From NCBI GenBank assembly GCA_002256995.1, contig NCGX01000014.1, forward strand, positions 1 to 58,745: a DNA stretch of 58,745 nucleotides, read 5' to 3'. Shown one piece after another: positions 15,686 to 24,242 of the stretch. The notes beneath the pieces are model-generated. The model ran no database searches. It had not been told where the DNA came from and saw nothing but the letters and a program-made list of their open reading frames with translations. Source of the DNA: Hydrogenophilales bacterium 16-64-40. Lineage in GTDB: Bacteria > Pseudomonadota > Gammaproteobacteria > Burkholderiales > Thiobacillaceae. Each line of letters begins with the position of its first letter. The first letter of the stretch is position 1. A program made the position numbers and the translations under genes.

Positions 15686-16693
15686 TCAGCCCAGCGGGGA
15701 AGGCGGCTGCCAGATGCCGTCCCACGCGGACTGTGCCGAGAGCCGCAGGCGCTCCTGGAGGGACGGCTTGCGCTGGAAACTGACCTGCAGAACGCGGCTT
15801 TGCTGGCAGGCGCGCCGAATCACCTCGTCACTGGTCGCGAGTTCGTCCACCAGTCCCAATTCCTGCGCCTTGCTGCCGAGCCAGGCCTCGCCGGTGGCGA
15901 CCTTTTCCATGTCGAGCTGCGCGCGGCGGCCTTGCACGAACGCGCGGAACTGCGCGTGCACGTCCTCCAGTTCCTCGCGCAGCTTGGCCCGGCCGGCTTC
16001 GGTGTTCTCGCCGAACAGGGTCACGGTGCGCTTGAATTCGCCGGCGGTGAATTGTTCCCAGTCGATATTTCTCGCCTGCAGCCAGCGATGAAAGTTGGGG
16101 ACCTGCGCGATCACGCCGATGGAGCCGATGAGCGCAAAAGGCGAGGCGACGATCCTGTCGGCGGCGGCGGCCATGAGATAGCCGCCGCTGGCGGCCACCG
16201 CATCCACCATCACGGTGAGCGGCAGCTGCGCGTCGCGCAGCCGAAGCAGCTGGGCGGCGGCGAGCCCGTAGCGGTTGACCAGTCCACCCCCGCTTTCGAG
16301 CCGCAGGAACACCGCGTCACCCGCCTTAGCCGCTTGCAGGATGGCGCTGATTTCCTCGCGCAGCGCCGCCAAGGCAGAGGCACGAAGATCGCCTTTGAAG
16401 TCCAGCAGGTAGATGCAGGGTTCGGCTTCCGTCCTTTTCTGCTGGGCCTTGCGTTCGAGCTTGCGCTGCTTGTGCAGCAGCTTGTGGGCTTTCCTGGGAA
16501 GCTGCGCGGCCTGGATCCTGTCCCCGGCTGCCTCGAACTGGCGGTTGACGTCGGTCACCTGGATCTGGCCGGCATGCTTGTCCTTGCGGCGCGACAAGGC
16601 GACCAGCCCGGCGACCAGAAGAAAGACGGCCAGCACGAGGGTGGCGGCTTCGGCCAGAAACAGGGCGTATTGCGAGACAACAAAGCTGTTCAT
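15686..16693 (-). CDS. sohB: SohB-type S49 membrane peptidase
   Basis: A 335-residue inner-membrane protease. One membrane helix lies near residues 8-32; a charged linker rich in Lys and Arg follows. The S49 domain has VDAVAASGGYLMAAAADRIV with the nucleophile Ser in ASGG, the SPFALIGSIGVI strand, and the catalytic Lys region FTAGEFKRTVTLFG. SohB/SppA enzymes degrade signal peptides and membrane fragments. ATG 16693 overlaps the stop of the upstream phosphodiesterase by four bases, so both are one operon. Its end converges on the pstS terminator. Confidence 0.88.
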   Translation of the reverse strand: MNSFVVSQYALFLAEAATLVLAVFLLVAGLVALSRRKDKHAGQIQVTDVNRQFEAAGDRIQAAQLPRKAHKLLHKQRKLERKAQQKRTEAEPCIYLLDFKGDLRASALAALREEISAILQAAKAGDAVFLRLESGGGLVNRYGLAAAQLLRLRDAQLPLTVMVDAVAASGGYLMAAAADRIVASPFALIGSIGVIAQVPNFHRWLQARNIDWEQFTAGEFKRTVTLFGENTEAGRAKLREELEDVHAQFRAFVQGRRAQLDMEKVATGEAWLGSKAQELGLVDELATSDEVIRRACQQSRVLQVSFQRKPSLQERLRLSAQSAWDGIWQPPSPLG

Positions 16694-17541
16694 CGGAAAT
16701 CGCCAGACGCGCGGATTGACGTGCGGTTCGGCAGGCCTGGTTCGCCGCAAAGTTGCCGCTTCAGCCAGCCGGCACGATTCGAGGTCAGGGAATCCGCGCC
16801 CAGCTCCAGATACCGTTTCGCGGTGGGCACGTCGCCCACCGTCCACAGGTGGACCTCCTTTTGCGCCGTCCGCAGCGTCTGCATGAACGCTTGATCGACG
16901 ACCGGGTGCGCGCGGCAGCCGACGCCTTCGGCGCCCGTTTTCTCGAGCGTTTGCAGAATCTCTGTCGCGGTCGGCTGCACGCCGGTTGCCGGGTCGGCCT
17001 TGAAATCCGTTAGCCAAAGCGCCTTGAGTTGAGGCAGCAGGCGCTTCGCTTCGGCAATGACATTCGGATCAAAGGACATGACGATGGCCTGCTCCGACTG
17101 CAACCCGGACCCGGCAAGCGCCGCTTTCAGCGCGGGCAGAATCTCCGCGCCGCATTTGATTTCGATGCACACCCGCTTGCCTGCAGGCACGGTGGCCAGG
17201 ACCTCGCCAAGGGTGGGGATCCGGGCGCCGCGCCAGGGCTCGCCTTTCCAGCAACCCACATCAAGCCGCCGCAACTCGGCGAACGTCGCCTCGGCCACTT
17301 TTACGCCCCGGCCTGCCGTCCGCCGGGTGTCTGCGTCATGGATGCAGACGATTTCCCCATCCCGGGTGAGATGAAAATCCCCCTCGATGCCGTCGGCGCC
17401 CTGTTGCCAGGCCAGCTTGAATGCGGCAAGGGTGTTCTCCGGCGCATCATCGGCAGCGCCACGGTGGGCGATCACGGCAGGCGTGGCGAGTGCGCTGCCG
17501 AAGCAGGGAATATGTTCGGTACCGGCAATGTAGCGGCTCAC
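16690..17541 (-). CDS. ugpQ: Cytoplasmic glycerophosphodiester phosphodiesterase
   Basis: About 283 residues of the GDPD family. The catalytic core reads VIAHRGAADDAPENTLAAF, then GADGIEGDFHLTRDGEIVCIHDADTRR (shown in two parts: GADGIEGDFH and IVCIHDADT), and IEIK and HLWTV further on. It hydrolyses glycerophosphodiesters to glycerol 3-phosphate and an alcohol. The domain begins about 20 residues after a GTG at 17541; an ATG at 17673 would add 44 residues without family resemblance, so the start is uncertain. No signal peptide is seen. With sohB it may recycle membrane breakdown products. Confidence 0.85.
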   Translation of the reverse strand: MSRYIAGTEHIPCFGSALATPAVIAHRGAADDAPENTLAAFKLAWQQGADGIEGDFHLTRDGEIVCIHDADTRRTAGRGVKVAEATFAELRRLDVGCWKGEPWRGARIPTLGEVLATVPAGKRVCIEIKCGAEILPALKAALAGSGLQSEQAIVMSFDPNVIAEAKRLLPQLKALWLTDFKADPATGVQPTATEILQTLEKTGAEGVGCRAHPVVDQAFMQTLRTAQKEVHLWTVGDVPTAKRYLELGADSLTSNRAGWLKRQLCGEPGLPNRTSIRASGDFR

Positions 17542-17801
17542 GTGACGCGCACCCCTTTGTGTCCAGCGATGTCGAATGTCCAAGTAGCGTGCGTCGGCAA
17601 GCGCACTGACTTGGCGATCGGTTGACTTCAATCTTAGGCGGCATTTTGAAACATGGCCGAGCGTTCGTCGCAATCGGTCGGGGTGCGTGGGCTGGAATGG
17701 GCTCGCCGAGGGACTATGATGAATTTACAGCCGTTTTTGGTGGGGGCAGCATGAAACCTTTTTCTTGCAGCGGGCACGCGCGCCGGTTCGGCGACTGAAT
17801 C

Positions 17802-18074
17802 ATGGCAGACCCTAGCGAAGCCGATCTGGCACGGGCCAATGCTTCCGTGAGCACCCTCCTCGATGGTATGCGGCTTTCCGCTCACCTTTATGCCGTCGAA
17901 CCCCGGGAAGGGCGATGGGCGGTGATCGTGGAATGCGCCACCGGGTCGGGCTGGCAGCGCGTGGAACTGCGCGCAGGCCCTGAACTGCTGGCCGCGATCA
18001 ATGGCGATGCCGAGGCCCGAGCGACCCTGCAGGCCCAATGGCGGGCACATCTGGACGACTGCAAGTACGACTGA
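17802..18074 (+). CDS. Small hypothetical protein
   Basis: A 90-residue acidic protein with no membrane segment. The middle (AHLYAVEPREGRWAVIVECA) suggests a small beta-rich fold followed by a helix that ends in CKYD. I do not recognise the family. The Shine-Dalgarno signal is weak. It stands alone between the GDPD gene and a minus-strand pair. Confidence 0.5.
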   Translation: MADPSEADLARANASVSTLLDGMRLSAHLYAVEPREGRWAVIVECATGSGWQRVELRAGPELLAAINGDAEARATLQAQWRAHLDDCKYD

Positions 18075-18149
18075 GACACCCCGGTGCGGTTGCCCCGACC
18101 CTCGATCGGCCGTGGCAAAGTCATACAGGTTGGTCGATGACGCGGGCGC

Positions 18150-18410
18150 CTACGGTTTGCGCAGCTGCCGGACGAAGTGGACGATCTTGTCGAGCTGGAG
18201 GCGCGTTTGTTTGCCGGCGCGCTCGGATTTTTTGCTCAGCGCTTTTTGCACCTGGTCGCTGAACGCGACCAGATCCTGCCTCGGATAATCGTCCTGCACG
18301 CCGCCGTCCTGGAAGAACTCGGCAATCCAGCGGGCATCCAGTTCGTCGCTGCCGGTCTCCTGCAAATATTCGTTTGCAGCCATCTCGACGTATTCGCTGA
18401 GTTTGGTCAT
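18150..18410 (-). CDS. Small hypothetical protein, helical, coupled to a membrane peptide
   Basis: An 86-residue charged, mostly helical protein beginning MTKLSEYVEMAANEYLQETG. It contains a Trp-Ile-Ala-Glu-Phe-Phe segment and a basic C-terminus. I do not recognise it. Its ATG overlaps by one base (TGATG) the stop of the small gene at 18410-18520, so the two are translationally coupled. Confidence 0.55.
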   Translation of the reverse strand: MTKLSEYVEMAANEYLQETGSDELDARWIAEFFQDGGVQDDYPRQDLVAFSDQVQKALSKKSERAGKQTRLQLDKIVHFVRQLRKP

Positions 18411-18520
18411 CACCGCACCCGGCCCAAGCGCCCGTTCTGGCTGCCCGTGTACCAGAGCTGCCCGCACGCCAGCGCCAGCGGGCCGATGAGGGTGAGGATC
18501 AGGGTCGGATGTGTGTTCAT
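18410..18520 (-). CDS. Small single-pass membrane peptide (36 residues)
   Basis: ATG 18520 with GGAGG just upstream opens a 36-residue peptide: one hydrophobic helix (LILTLIGPLALACGQLW) followed by a basic tail. The TGATG junction links it to the next gene. The strong ribosome site and coupling argue for a real gene despite its size. Confidence 0.5.
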   Translation of the reverse strand: MNTHPTLILTLIGPLALACGQLWYTGSQNGRLGRVR

Positions 18521-18692
18521 GGCAGCCTCCTGACAGAATGACCCCGGCTGCCGGCTGGCGTTCCCGCCATTGTGCGCCGGCCCAGTCCGGCGAGCATCGC
18601 GAAGCAGACAGCCGGACACGACGCCAGCCCCGGTTAGTGATACTTTCAGAGTTCCCGTTGGATTTCTGTCTTTCAATATAAGGTTGAGCCGC

Positions 18693-19097
18693 ATGAACAT
18701 TTCAAATTACGCAGACCTGCTGACAGCCGCCAGGCAGCAACCCGAACCGCAACGGCTTCTTTTCGTTTTCACGCAACCCGAACTGCCCGAAGGCTATACC
18801 GCGGCCCAGAACAAAGGCTTTGAGGACGGAACGGGGGGCGTGTTGACCCCCCAGATGTGTACCGACAAGGCACTGGATGAGCTGGGAGATTTTGCCGATC
18901 TGGTCGAGGAGTCACGCCACATGGGACAGGACTGGAAAATCGTGTTTGTCGCCTGCCTGGCCGGGCAGGCGGGGGTGATGCCGAGTTCCGAAGAAGCGCA
19001 GGCGCACCTCAAAACGATGATCAATTCCATCCAGAATGGCGCGATCTCAAAATATCTGGCCTACGACCGCGACGGCGATCTGGTTCAGTTTGCCTGA
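18693..19097 (+). CDS. Conserved small cytoplasmic protein of unknown function
   Basis: A 134-residue protein beginning MNISNYADLLTAARQQPEPQ, with the blocks RLLFVFTQPELPEGY, LTPQMCTDKALDELGDF and IVFVACLAG. Close relatives occur in many betaproteobacteria, and I recall databases sometimes calling them ribonucleotide reductase subunit alpha, a label nothing in the sequence supports. No catalytic motif is visible. ATG 18693 begins the family's typical N-terminus. Confidence 0.65.
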   Translation: MNISNYADLLTAARQQPEPQRLLFVFTQPELPEGYTAAQNKGFEDGTGGVLTPQMCTDKALDELGDFADLVEESRHMGQDWKIVFVACLAGQAGVMPSSEEAQAHLKTMINSIQNGAISKYLAYDRDGDLVQFA

Positions 19098-19235
19098 GCA
19101 GGCGGGGGGATCGCGCCGCCCTTGGGGTTCAGCCATTGCCCAGCGACGCTCCCCCGAATGCCGTGAGGCGTGCTTGAATGCAAGTGCCTTAATATTCAGG
19201 CCGTTGTCTTTGTTTTTTCCGCTGCTACGCCACCC

Positions 19236-20429
19236 ATGCAAACCATAAACCATGAATCCGTCTTTGCCGGCTTCAAGCGCGTGCTCCACAAGGGCGCACT
19301 GATCTTCGCGCTCATCATCATGGTGCTGATCTCCATGACGCTCTATCAGTACCAGCGCTCGGAAGAGGCGGTCCGCTCGGTGGCGCACACGCGGCAGGTC
19401 ATTGCGTACATCGACGCGCTGCGCACCTACCTGCTCAACCTGGACACCGCGGCCCGTCAATATGCCGAGTCGCACGATCCCGCCGATCTCGACCCCAGCC
19501 TGATCTGTCGCCAATCGCGCTGCCCCAGTGCCGAGACACTGATCGCCTTGATCGGTGCTGAAGACGCCCGGGCTGCTCGCCTGGCGCCGCTGCCGGCGCT
19601 GCAAACGGCGCTGGAGGCGGGATTTGGCGCGCTGCGGCAACGCGCAGCGGCGGATGGCGATGCCACGCCGCCGGAGCGGGAACTGGGGGGATTCGACAAG
19701 TCCGCCATCGAGGAGATCCACCGCATTCTGATCGAGACCGGACGGGAAGAGTTGCGCCTGCTGGAAACGCGCGAAGTGACGCGAATCCACGACCAGAATT
19801 GGGCGTCGGCGCTGCTGGGCATGGCCGGGCTGTGGACGGGATTGGCCTTGCTCGGGCTTTACCGGGAAACCGGCCGCCTGATCCGGGCAGGCATCGATGC
19901 CGAGCGGACGATCCGCCAGCTCAGCCTTCGCGACCCGCTGACGGGCCTGGCCAATCGGCGCTTCCTGAACGAAAACGAAAGGCATTTGATCGCCGGCGCG
20001 AAGCGCTCCCGGACCCGGATGGCGGTCCTGGCCGTCGACCTGGATGACTTCAAGGCGGTGAACGACCGGCATGGACATGCCGCGGGCGACGCGGTTCTGC
20101 TGGCGGCGGCGGAACGGATGAAGCAGTTGCTCCGCGAGTCGGACGTGATCGCCCGATTCGGCGGTGACGAGTTTGTCATCGTGCTGGGGCAGGTCGACGA
20201 CGCAGCGGCGGCGCGCGAGGTCGCCGGCCGCGTGGTCGAGAGCCTGAGCCAGCCCATCCCGCTTGCCGGCGGGGGCACCGCGCAGATCGGGGCGTCGGTG
20301 GGGATCGCCATGTGCTGCGAGGACGGAGAAACGCTGGATGATTTGCTGAAGAAAGCCGACGCGGCGCTTTACGCGGCGAAACGTGACGGCAAGCACACCT
20401 TCCGTGAGGCTGGCGCTTCAGACGTGTAA
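19236..20429 (+). CDS. Membrane-bound diguanylate cyclase (GGDEF)
   Basis: A 397-residue protein with two membrane helices (about residues 19-40 and 190-208) enclosing a periplasmic sensory loop, then a GGDEF domain. The active site reads RFGGDEFVIVLG, and RESD lies five residues before GGDEF, a complete RxxD inhibitory site. It should make cyclic di-GMP from two GTP in response to an unknown periplasmic cue and be product-inhibited. ATG 19236 starts just before the first helix. The HD-GYP protein RpfG at 40153 is the opposing hydrolase type in this window. Confidence 0.9.
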   Translation: MQTINHESVFAGFKRVLHKGALIFALIIMVLISMTLYQYQRSEEAVRSVAHTRQVIAYIDALRTYLLNLDTAARQYAESHDPADLDPSLICRQSRCPSAETLIALIGAEDARAARLAPLPALQTALEAGFGALRQRAAADGDATPPERELGGFDKSAIEEIHRILIETGREELRLLETREVTRIHDQNWASALLGMAGLWTGLALLGLYRETGRLIRAGIDAERTIRQLSLRDPLTGLANRRFLNENERHLIAGAKRSRTRMAVLAVDLDDFKAVNDRHGHAAGDAVLLAAAERMKQLLRESDVIARFGGDEFVIVLGQVDDAAAAREVAGRVVESLSQPIPLAGGGTAQIGASVGIAMCCEDGETLDDLLKKADAALYAAKRDGKHTFREAGASDV

Positions 20430-20439
20430 GCCGCATGCG

Positions 20440-20766
20440 ATGGGACGCCGAAACCACTATCACGTCTATGTGATCGAACTGTCGAAAGACGTTCTATACG
20501 AAGGCCGATTCAGGAAAGCCAACCCCGGCTACATCACGGGCAAGCAGTGTGTTTACGTCGGCATGACCGGACTGAATCCCGACGTGCGCTTCGACAAGCA
20601 CAAGGCAGGCATCCAGTCGAACCGCTTCGTCAGGGAATTCGGCCTGCGCTTGTTGCCTGAACGGTACGAACTGTACAACCCGCTGTCCTACGACGCCGCG
20701 CGCGACCTGGAAGTGGAACTCGCGATCGATTTCCGTGAAGCGGGATACGGGGTGTGGCAGGCGTGA
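20440..20766 (+). CDS. GIY-YIG-like small protein
   Basis: A 108-residue protein with HYHVYVIELS near the start and QCVYVGMTGLNPDVRFDKHK near residue 33, which fits the two strands of a GIY-YIG fold. RFVREFGLRLLPERYELY follows. The C-terminal glutamate of the nuclease family is not certain (EVELAIDFREAGYGVWQA). It could be a single-strand-binding or nuclease-like protein. ATG 20440 is 11 bases after the cyclase stop, so it may be co-transcribed. Confidence 0.5.
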   Translation: MGRRNHYHVYVIELSKDVLYEGRFRKANPGYITGKQCVYVGMTGLNPDVRFDKHKAGIQSNRFVREFGLRLLPERYELYNPLSYDAARDLEVELAIDFREAGYGVWQA

Positions 20767-20810
20767 ACTGACGCGGCGCCTTCTCGCCCGCCCCACCCGC
20801 GATCAGCGCG

Positions 20811-21649
20811 TTATGCGGCCATCCAGTTTTTTTCGCCAAGCTTTTTTTCGCCAAGCTTTTTTTCGCCAAGCTTTTTTTCACCAGGGCCCGCGATGGCGTC
20901 ATCGGATTCCGCCGTTCGGTGAAAGCGTTGCAGGGCGTCGAGCACGCCGGCGGCGCCCGGATGCGGGCTGCGGTAGACGTTTTCGTGTTGCTGGATGGCC
21001 GCATCGAGCGCGGCCTCGCGATTGCCCACGGCGACGCCGGCCAGGCCGATGTCGAACATGGACAGGTCGTTCAGCGTGTCGCCGGCCACCAGGGTGCGGT
21101 GCACGGGCAGGTTCAGCGCCTGCAGGGTGCGCAGCAGGGTGGGGCCTTTTTACACGCCGCGCGGCAGCACGTCGAAGTACAGGTTGTCCGAGATCAGGAC
21201 ATCGAAGTTCAGCTGCTGCACGTCGCGCTGGGCCGCCCGCGCATGGGCCGGATCCTTGTAGAAATAGGAACGGCGTCGGCCGCTGACGCCCGGCTGCTCG
21301 CTCAGGCCCGGGTGCTGCAGCATGGCCTGATCGATGCGCGCATGGGCGTCGGCCGGCCAGCTCTGGTCCAGCCACTGTTCCAGGTGCGGCAGGGGCGCGT
21401 AACCGGGGCCGCAGCCGACGCTGGTCCCGACGTCGCCGACCATGTGGTCGGGCTGTACCGGCAGTTCGCTGGCCAGCCCACGCATGAAGCCCTGCCCGCG
21501 CCCGCTGACGAAGATCAGCACGATCTCGTCGCGGCGACGCGCGATCCAGTCGTACAGCGTTGCGCGCTGTTCGGCGCTGCCGCCGAGAAAGGTGCCGTCC
21601 AGATCAGTGGCCAGGATGGTCTGCGGCATGCTGCCGCCCGCCTTATGCA
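20811..21649 (-). pseudogene. HAD-family sugar-phosphatase interrupted by an in-frame stop
   Basis: The N-terminal part (ILATDLDGTFLGGSAEQRAT, with the DxD nucleophile motif) and the C-terminal part (HRTLVAGDTLNDLSMFDIG, HAD motif IV) are in the same frame, but a TAA at 21150-21152 interrupts them where relatives read GV(N/K)KGPTLL. A single base change from AAA would explain it. The family resembles sucrose-6-phosphate or trehalose-6-phosphate phosphatases. Start choices are ATG 21649, overlapping the gpsA stop by seven bases, or ATG 21629. The tail carries a tandem repeat coding GEKKL. Read-through could still give a full protein, but loss of function is the simpler view. Confidence 0.75.
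20827..20885. repeat. 15-base tandem repeat in the HAD gene tail
   Basis: The unit TTTTTTTCGCCAAGC occurs three times with a partial fourth on each side. On the coding strand it gives GEKKL repeats. Each unit holds a run of seven A/T bases, so both unit number and run length could change by slippage. Confidence 0.85.
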
Positions 21650-22833
21650 TGGCCCATACCCCAGGCTTGCGCACCCACTCGCGCGTCGCTGTCGCGGCCG
21701 ATGCGGGGGCGGACGGGGACGGGTCTCGGGGTCCGTATCGCGGGCGGCAGCATGGCCGGCGCACTTTCGTGCAGCAGGCGATGCAAGGCCCGTTCGGCCG
21801 GCAGGCGCTGCTGCAGCACGTCGCGCACCGCGGCGGCCACGTTCAGCCGCAGGCCGTACTTGCGTTCCAGAATCTGCACCGACATCACGCTGAGGGCGCC
21901 TTCGGCCAGCTCCCCGGCCACGGCCATGGCCTCGCCCCCGGGCCGCCCGAGCTGCATCCCCAGGCGGGTGTTGCGCGACTGCTCGGACGCGGCGGTGAGG
22001 AACAGGTCGCCGACGCCGCTGCTGCCCAGCAGGGTTTCGACGCGGCCGCCCATTGCCTGGCTGAGGCGGCGCATGTCGTCAAGGCCGCGCGTGATGATGC
22101 CGGCACGCGCGTTTTCGCCCATGCCCTGCGCCGTCGCCATGCCGCAGGCGATGGCGATCATGTTCTTCAGCGCGCCGCCCACCTGCGCGCCCACGGCGTC
22201 CGGGGTCAGTTCCAGCGTGACGCTGGCGAGCGCAAGCTGCTGCATCAGGCCGCCGGCGATGCGGCTCGCCGCCCGGTGCTGGGGATGGCTGCGCGCCAGC
22301 GCGGGCATGGCCAGCGTCAGCAGCGTGGACTTGCCGCACGCCACCTCATCGGCAAAGCTCGGCCCGCCGATCGAGCCGGTCAGCATGGTTTTGCCCAGTT
22401 CCTCGTCCAGCACCTGGGTCATCAGCGCACCGCTGCCCTGCTCGATGCCCTTGCTGGCCGTCAGCACCACCGTGCCCGGGGTCATCAGCAGCGCCGCCCG
22501 ACGCGCGATGTCCCGCGTGGCCGCGGCGGGCACGGCGAGGATGACCAGTTGCGCGCCGTGCAGGGCATGCGCCATGTCGGCGGTGGCGCCGAGGCCGGAC
22601 GGCAGATCGACGCCCGACAGGCATTGCGGATGATGGTTTCGATCGTGAATCGCCTCCGCCACCTCGGGACGCCGTGCCCACAGCCAGGTCGGCACGCCGC
22701 CGCGCTGCAGGGCGCTAGCCAGGGCGGTGCCCCAGGCACCGGCGCCCAGCACCGCAGCACAGCCCAGTGGCGGATGCCCGTGCGGCGCAGGGGAAAGCGG
22801 ATTCAAATCGAAACCTTCAGTCAGATCGAGCAT
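21643..22833 (-). CDS. gpsA: NAD(P)-dependent glycerol-3-phosphate dehydrogenase
   Basis: A 396-residue GpsA. The Rossmann motif AAVLGAGAWGTALASAL lies near residue 26-42, followed by IGGPSFADEVA, the catalytic-lysine segment GALKNMIAIACGMATA and GVGDLFLTAASEQSRNTRLG. It reduces dihydroxyacetone phosphate to glycerol 3-phosphate for phospholipid synthesis. The usual length is about 335, so the N-terminal 24 residues and a Pro/Arg-rich C-terminal tail of about 40 are extra. GGAG lies before ATG 22833. The HAD phosphatase gene overlaps its end, suggesting a former two-gene unit. Confidence 0.88.
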   Translation of the reverse strand: MLDLTEGFDLNPLSPAPHGHPPLGCAAVLGAGAWGTALASALQRGGVPTWLWARRPEVAEAIHDRNHHPQCLSGVDLPSGLGATADMAHALHGAQLVILAVPAAATRDIARRAALLMTPGTVVLTASKGIEQGSGALMTQVLDEELGKTMLTGSIGGPSFADEVACGKSTLLTLAMPALARSHPQHRAASRIAGGLMQQLALASVTLELTPDAVGAQVGGALKNMIAIACGMATAQGMGENARAGIITRGLDDMRRLSQAMGGRVETLLGSSGVGDLFLTAASEQSRNTRLGMQLGRPGGEAMAVAGELAEGALSVMSVQILERKYGLRLNVAAAVRDVLQQRLPAERALHRLLHESAPAMLPPAIRTPRPVPVRPRIGRDSDARVGAQAWGMGHA

Positions 22834-23241
22834 GTAATCTCCAAAGTCGGGGCGGCGATGGACGCGCGCCCGTTGGAAGAACGGCCCAAGGGTGGAAGGC
22901 AAGAGCCCTGTCGTGCAGCGCATCGACGGAGATCCCCGGGCGAGAAGGGCGAGACCTTCTTCAGGAGGGTCTCGCCGCTGGGTGTGGCGGATGGAAAACG
23001 GCACAGGCGCAGAAGGCGATGCGGACATCGCGGATTTAATCATCATTAGCGTTTGCCTGTGACACTGGAAAACCAGCACCAACGATTGCGCAATATTGTT
23101 TTGCGCAAAGGCATTCTAACGCGAATCGCCCTGGCTGTAAAACCTGGCCCGATTCACAGCAGGGGAAAAGCGCTTGCCGCTTGGCTTGCAGCGGGTTGGA
23201 CTGGCGCGAGGCATGCCGCCGCCGCCGAGAAGTTCTGTCTT
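22834..23241. other. Intergenic stretch with paired TTGCGCAA palindromes
   Basis: No gene is supported here. TTGCGCAA, itself a palindrome, occurs at 23085-23092 and 23101-23108, 16 bases apart, in AT-richer DNA. They may be operator half-sites for the gpsA promoter, which would have to read leftwards from this gap. Confidence 0.4.
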
Positions 23242-24114
23242 TTAACGCGCCCGCGCCCTGGCGAGCTTGGCCTTCAGCTCCGGCATGATGGCAGCGGCGG
23301 CCTTCTCGCCCTCCAGAATCGCCAGGTGCCGGCCTTCGAAATCGGTGCTGCTCACCGCTGCCGTCTTCGGGCGGACGACGACGTCGGCATCCTTCAGCTC
23401 GTGGCCGCTGATGGCATGGCCCATGATGGCGAAGGTCTGCAGCAGCACGTCCAGGGTGCCGGTGAGCTTGTCGCGGCGGCTCACATTGGAGATGTCCACG
23501 GCGATGACGAAGTCCGCGCCCATGGTGCGCGCGGACTGCGCGGGAACCGGCGAAGTGAGGCCGCCGTCCACATAATCCCGGCCGCCGATCTCGACCGGCT
23601 GGAACCAGCCCGGCACGGCGCTGGAAGCGCGGACCGCCATACCCGTGTTGCCGTAGCGAAACAGCGCTCGCTCGCCGCTTTGCAGATCGGTGGCGACCAC
23701 GCCCAGGGGTTTGGGCAATTTCTGGATGGGCAGGTTTTTCACGTTCTGGTTGATGAAGTCCTGCAGGGCCGCGCCCTTCAATACCCCCCGGTTGGGCAGG
23801 GTCCAGTCCGCCAGCAAGTCCTCTTTCATCTGCAGGGCCAGGTTCTGCAGCTCGAAGCCGCTCATGCCGGAGGCGTAGAGCGCCCCCACCACGGAACCGG
23901 CACTGGTGCCCACCACGATGTCAGGCGCGATGCCTTGGGCCTCCAGCGCCTTGATCACGCCGATGTGGGCGAAGCCCCGCGCCGCGCCACCGCCCAGCAC
24001 CAGTGCGATCTTGAGCGGCGGCCTGGACACCTGGACAGGGGTCGGGGTAGGCGGCGGCGGTGCCGCACAGGCGGAAAGCAGGGCAGCGATGAGAAGCAGG
24101 CTCAGACGACGCAT
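23242..24114 (-). CDS. Patatin-like phospholipase lipoprotein (RssA-like)
   Basis: A 290-residue patatin-family lipid acyl hydrolase with a lipoprotein signal (MRRLSLLLIAALLSAC). The oxyanion loop is LVLGGGAARGFAHIGV, the nucleophile elbow GTSAGS, and the catalytic Asp lies in DYVDGGLTSPVP. The protein probably acts on phospholipids at the envelope. ATG 24114 is preferred because it starts the signal sequence directly, though ATG 24147 is also open. It follows the cbb operon on the same strand but is 128 bases away from cbbO. Confidence 0.82.
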   Translation of the reverse strand: MRRLSLLLIAALLSACAAPPPPTPTPVQVSRPPLKIALVLGGGAARGFAHIGVIKALEAQGIAPDIVVGTSAGSVVGALYASGMSGFELQNLALQMKEDLLADWTLPNRGVLKGAALQDFINQNVKNLPIQKLPKPLGVVATDLQSGERALFRYGNTGMAVRASSAVPGWFQPVEIGGRDYVDGGLTSPVPAQSARTMGADFVIAVDISNVSRRDKLTGTLDVLLQTFAIMGHAISGHELKDADVVVRPKTAAVSSTDFEGRHLAILEGEKAAAAIMPELKAKLARARAR

Positions 24115-24242
24115 GGAGAAATCGGTCCCGGGTTGGATGCTGGTCATGGACAGGCGAATGGACCGGCAGGTTCATTCCGCCTGGCCGGCGCGCCAGGCAT
24201 TCTGCCGGCGGATTCGAGCCAATATACCCTGCCCAGGTCGGC

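Noticed and set aside
15650-16894. Open frame of 414 codons on the plus strand
   Set aside because: It is antisense to sohB and the GDPD gene; both real genes have clear catalytic motifs and the antisense product has none.
20827-20885. Short tandem repeats considered as a CRISPR array
   Set aside because: The units are 15 bases, contiguous with no spacers, and in frame with the HAD protein tail.
21442-23049. Open frame of 535 codons on the plus strand
   Set aside because: It is antisense to gpsA and the HAD gene and is rich in His, Gln and Arg, typical of a mirror frame.
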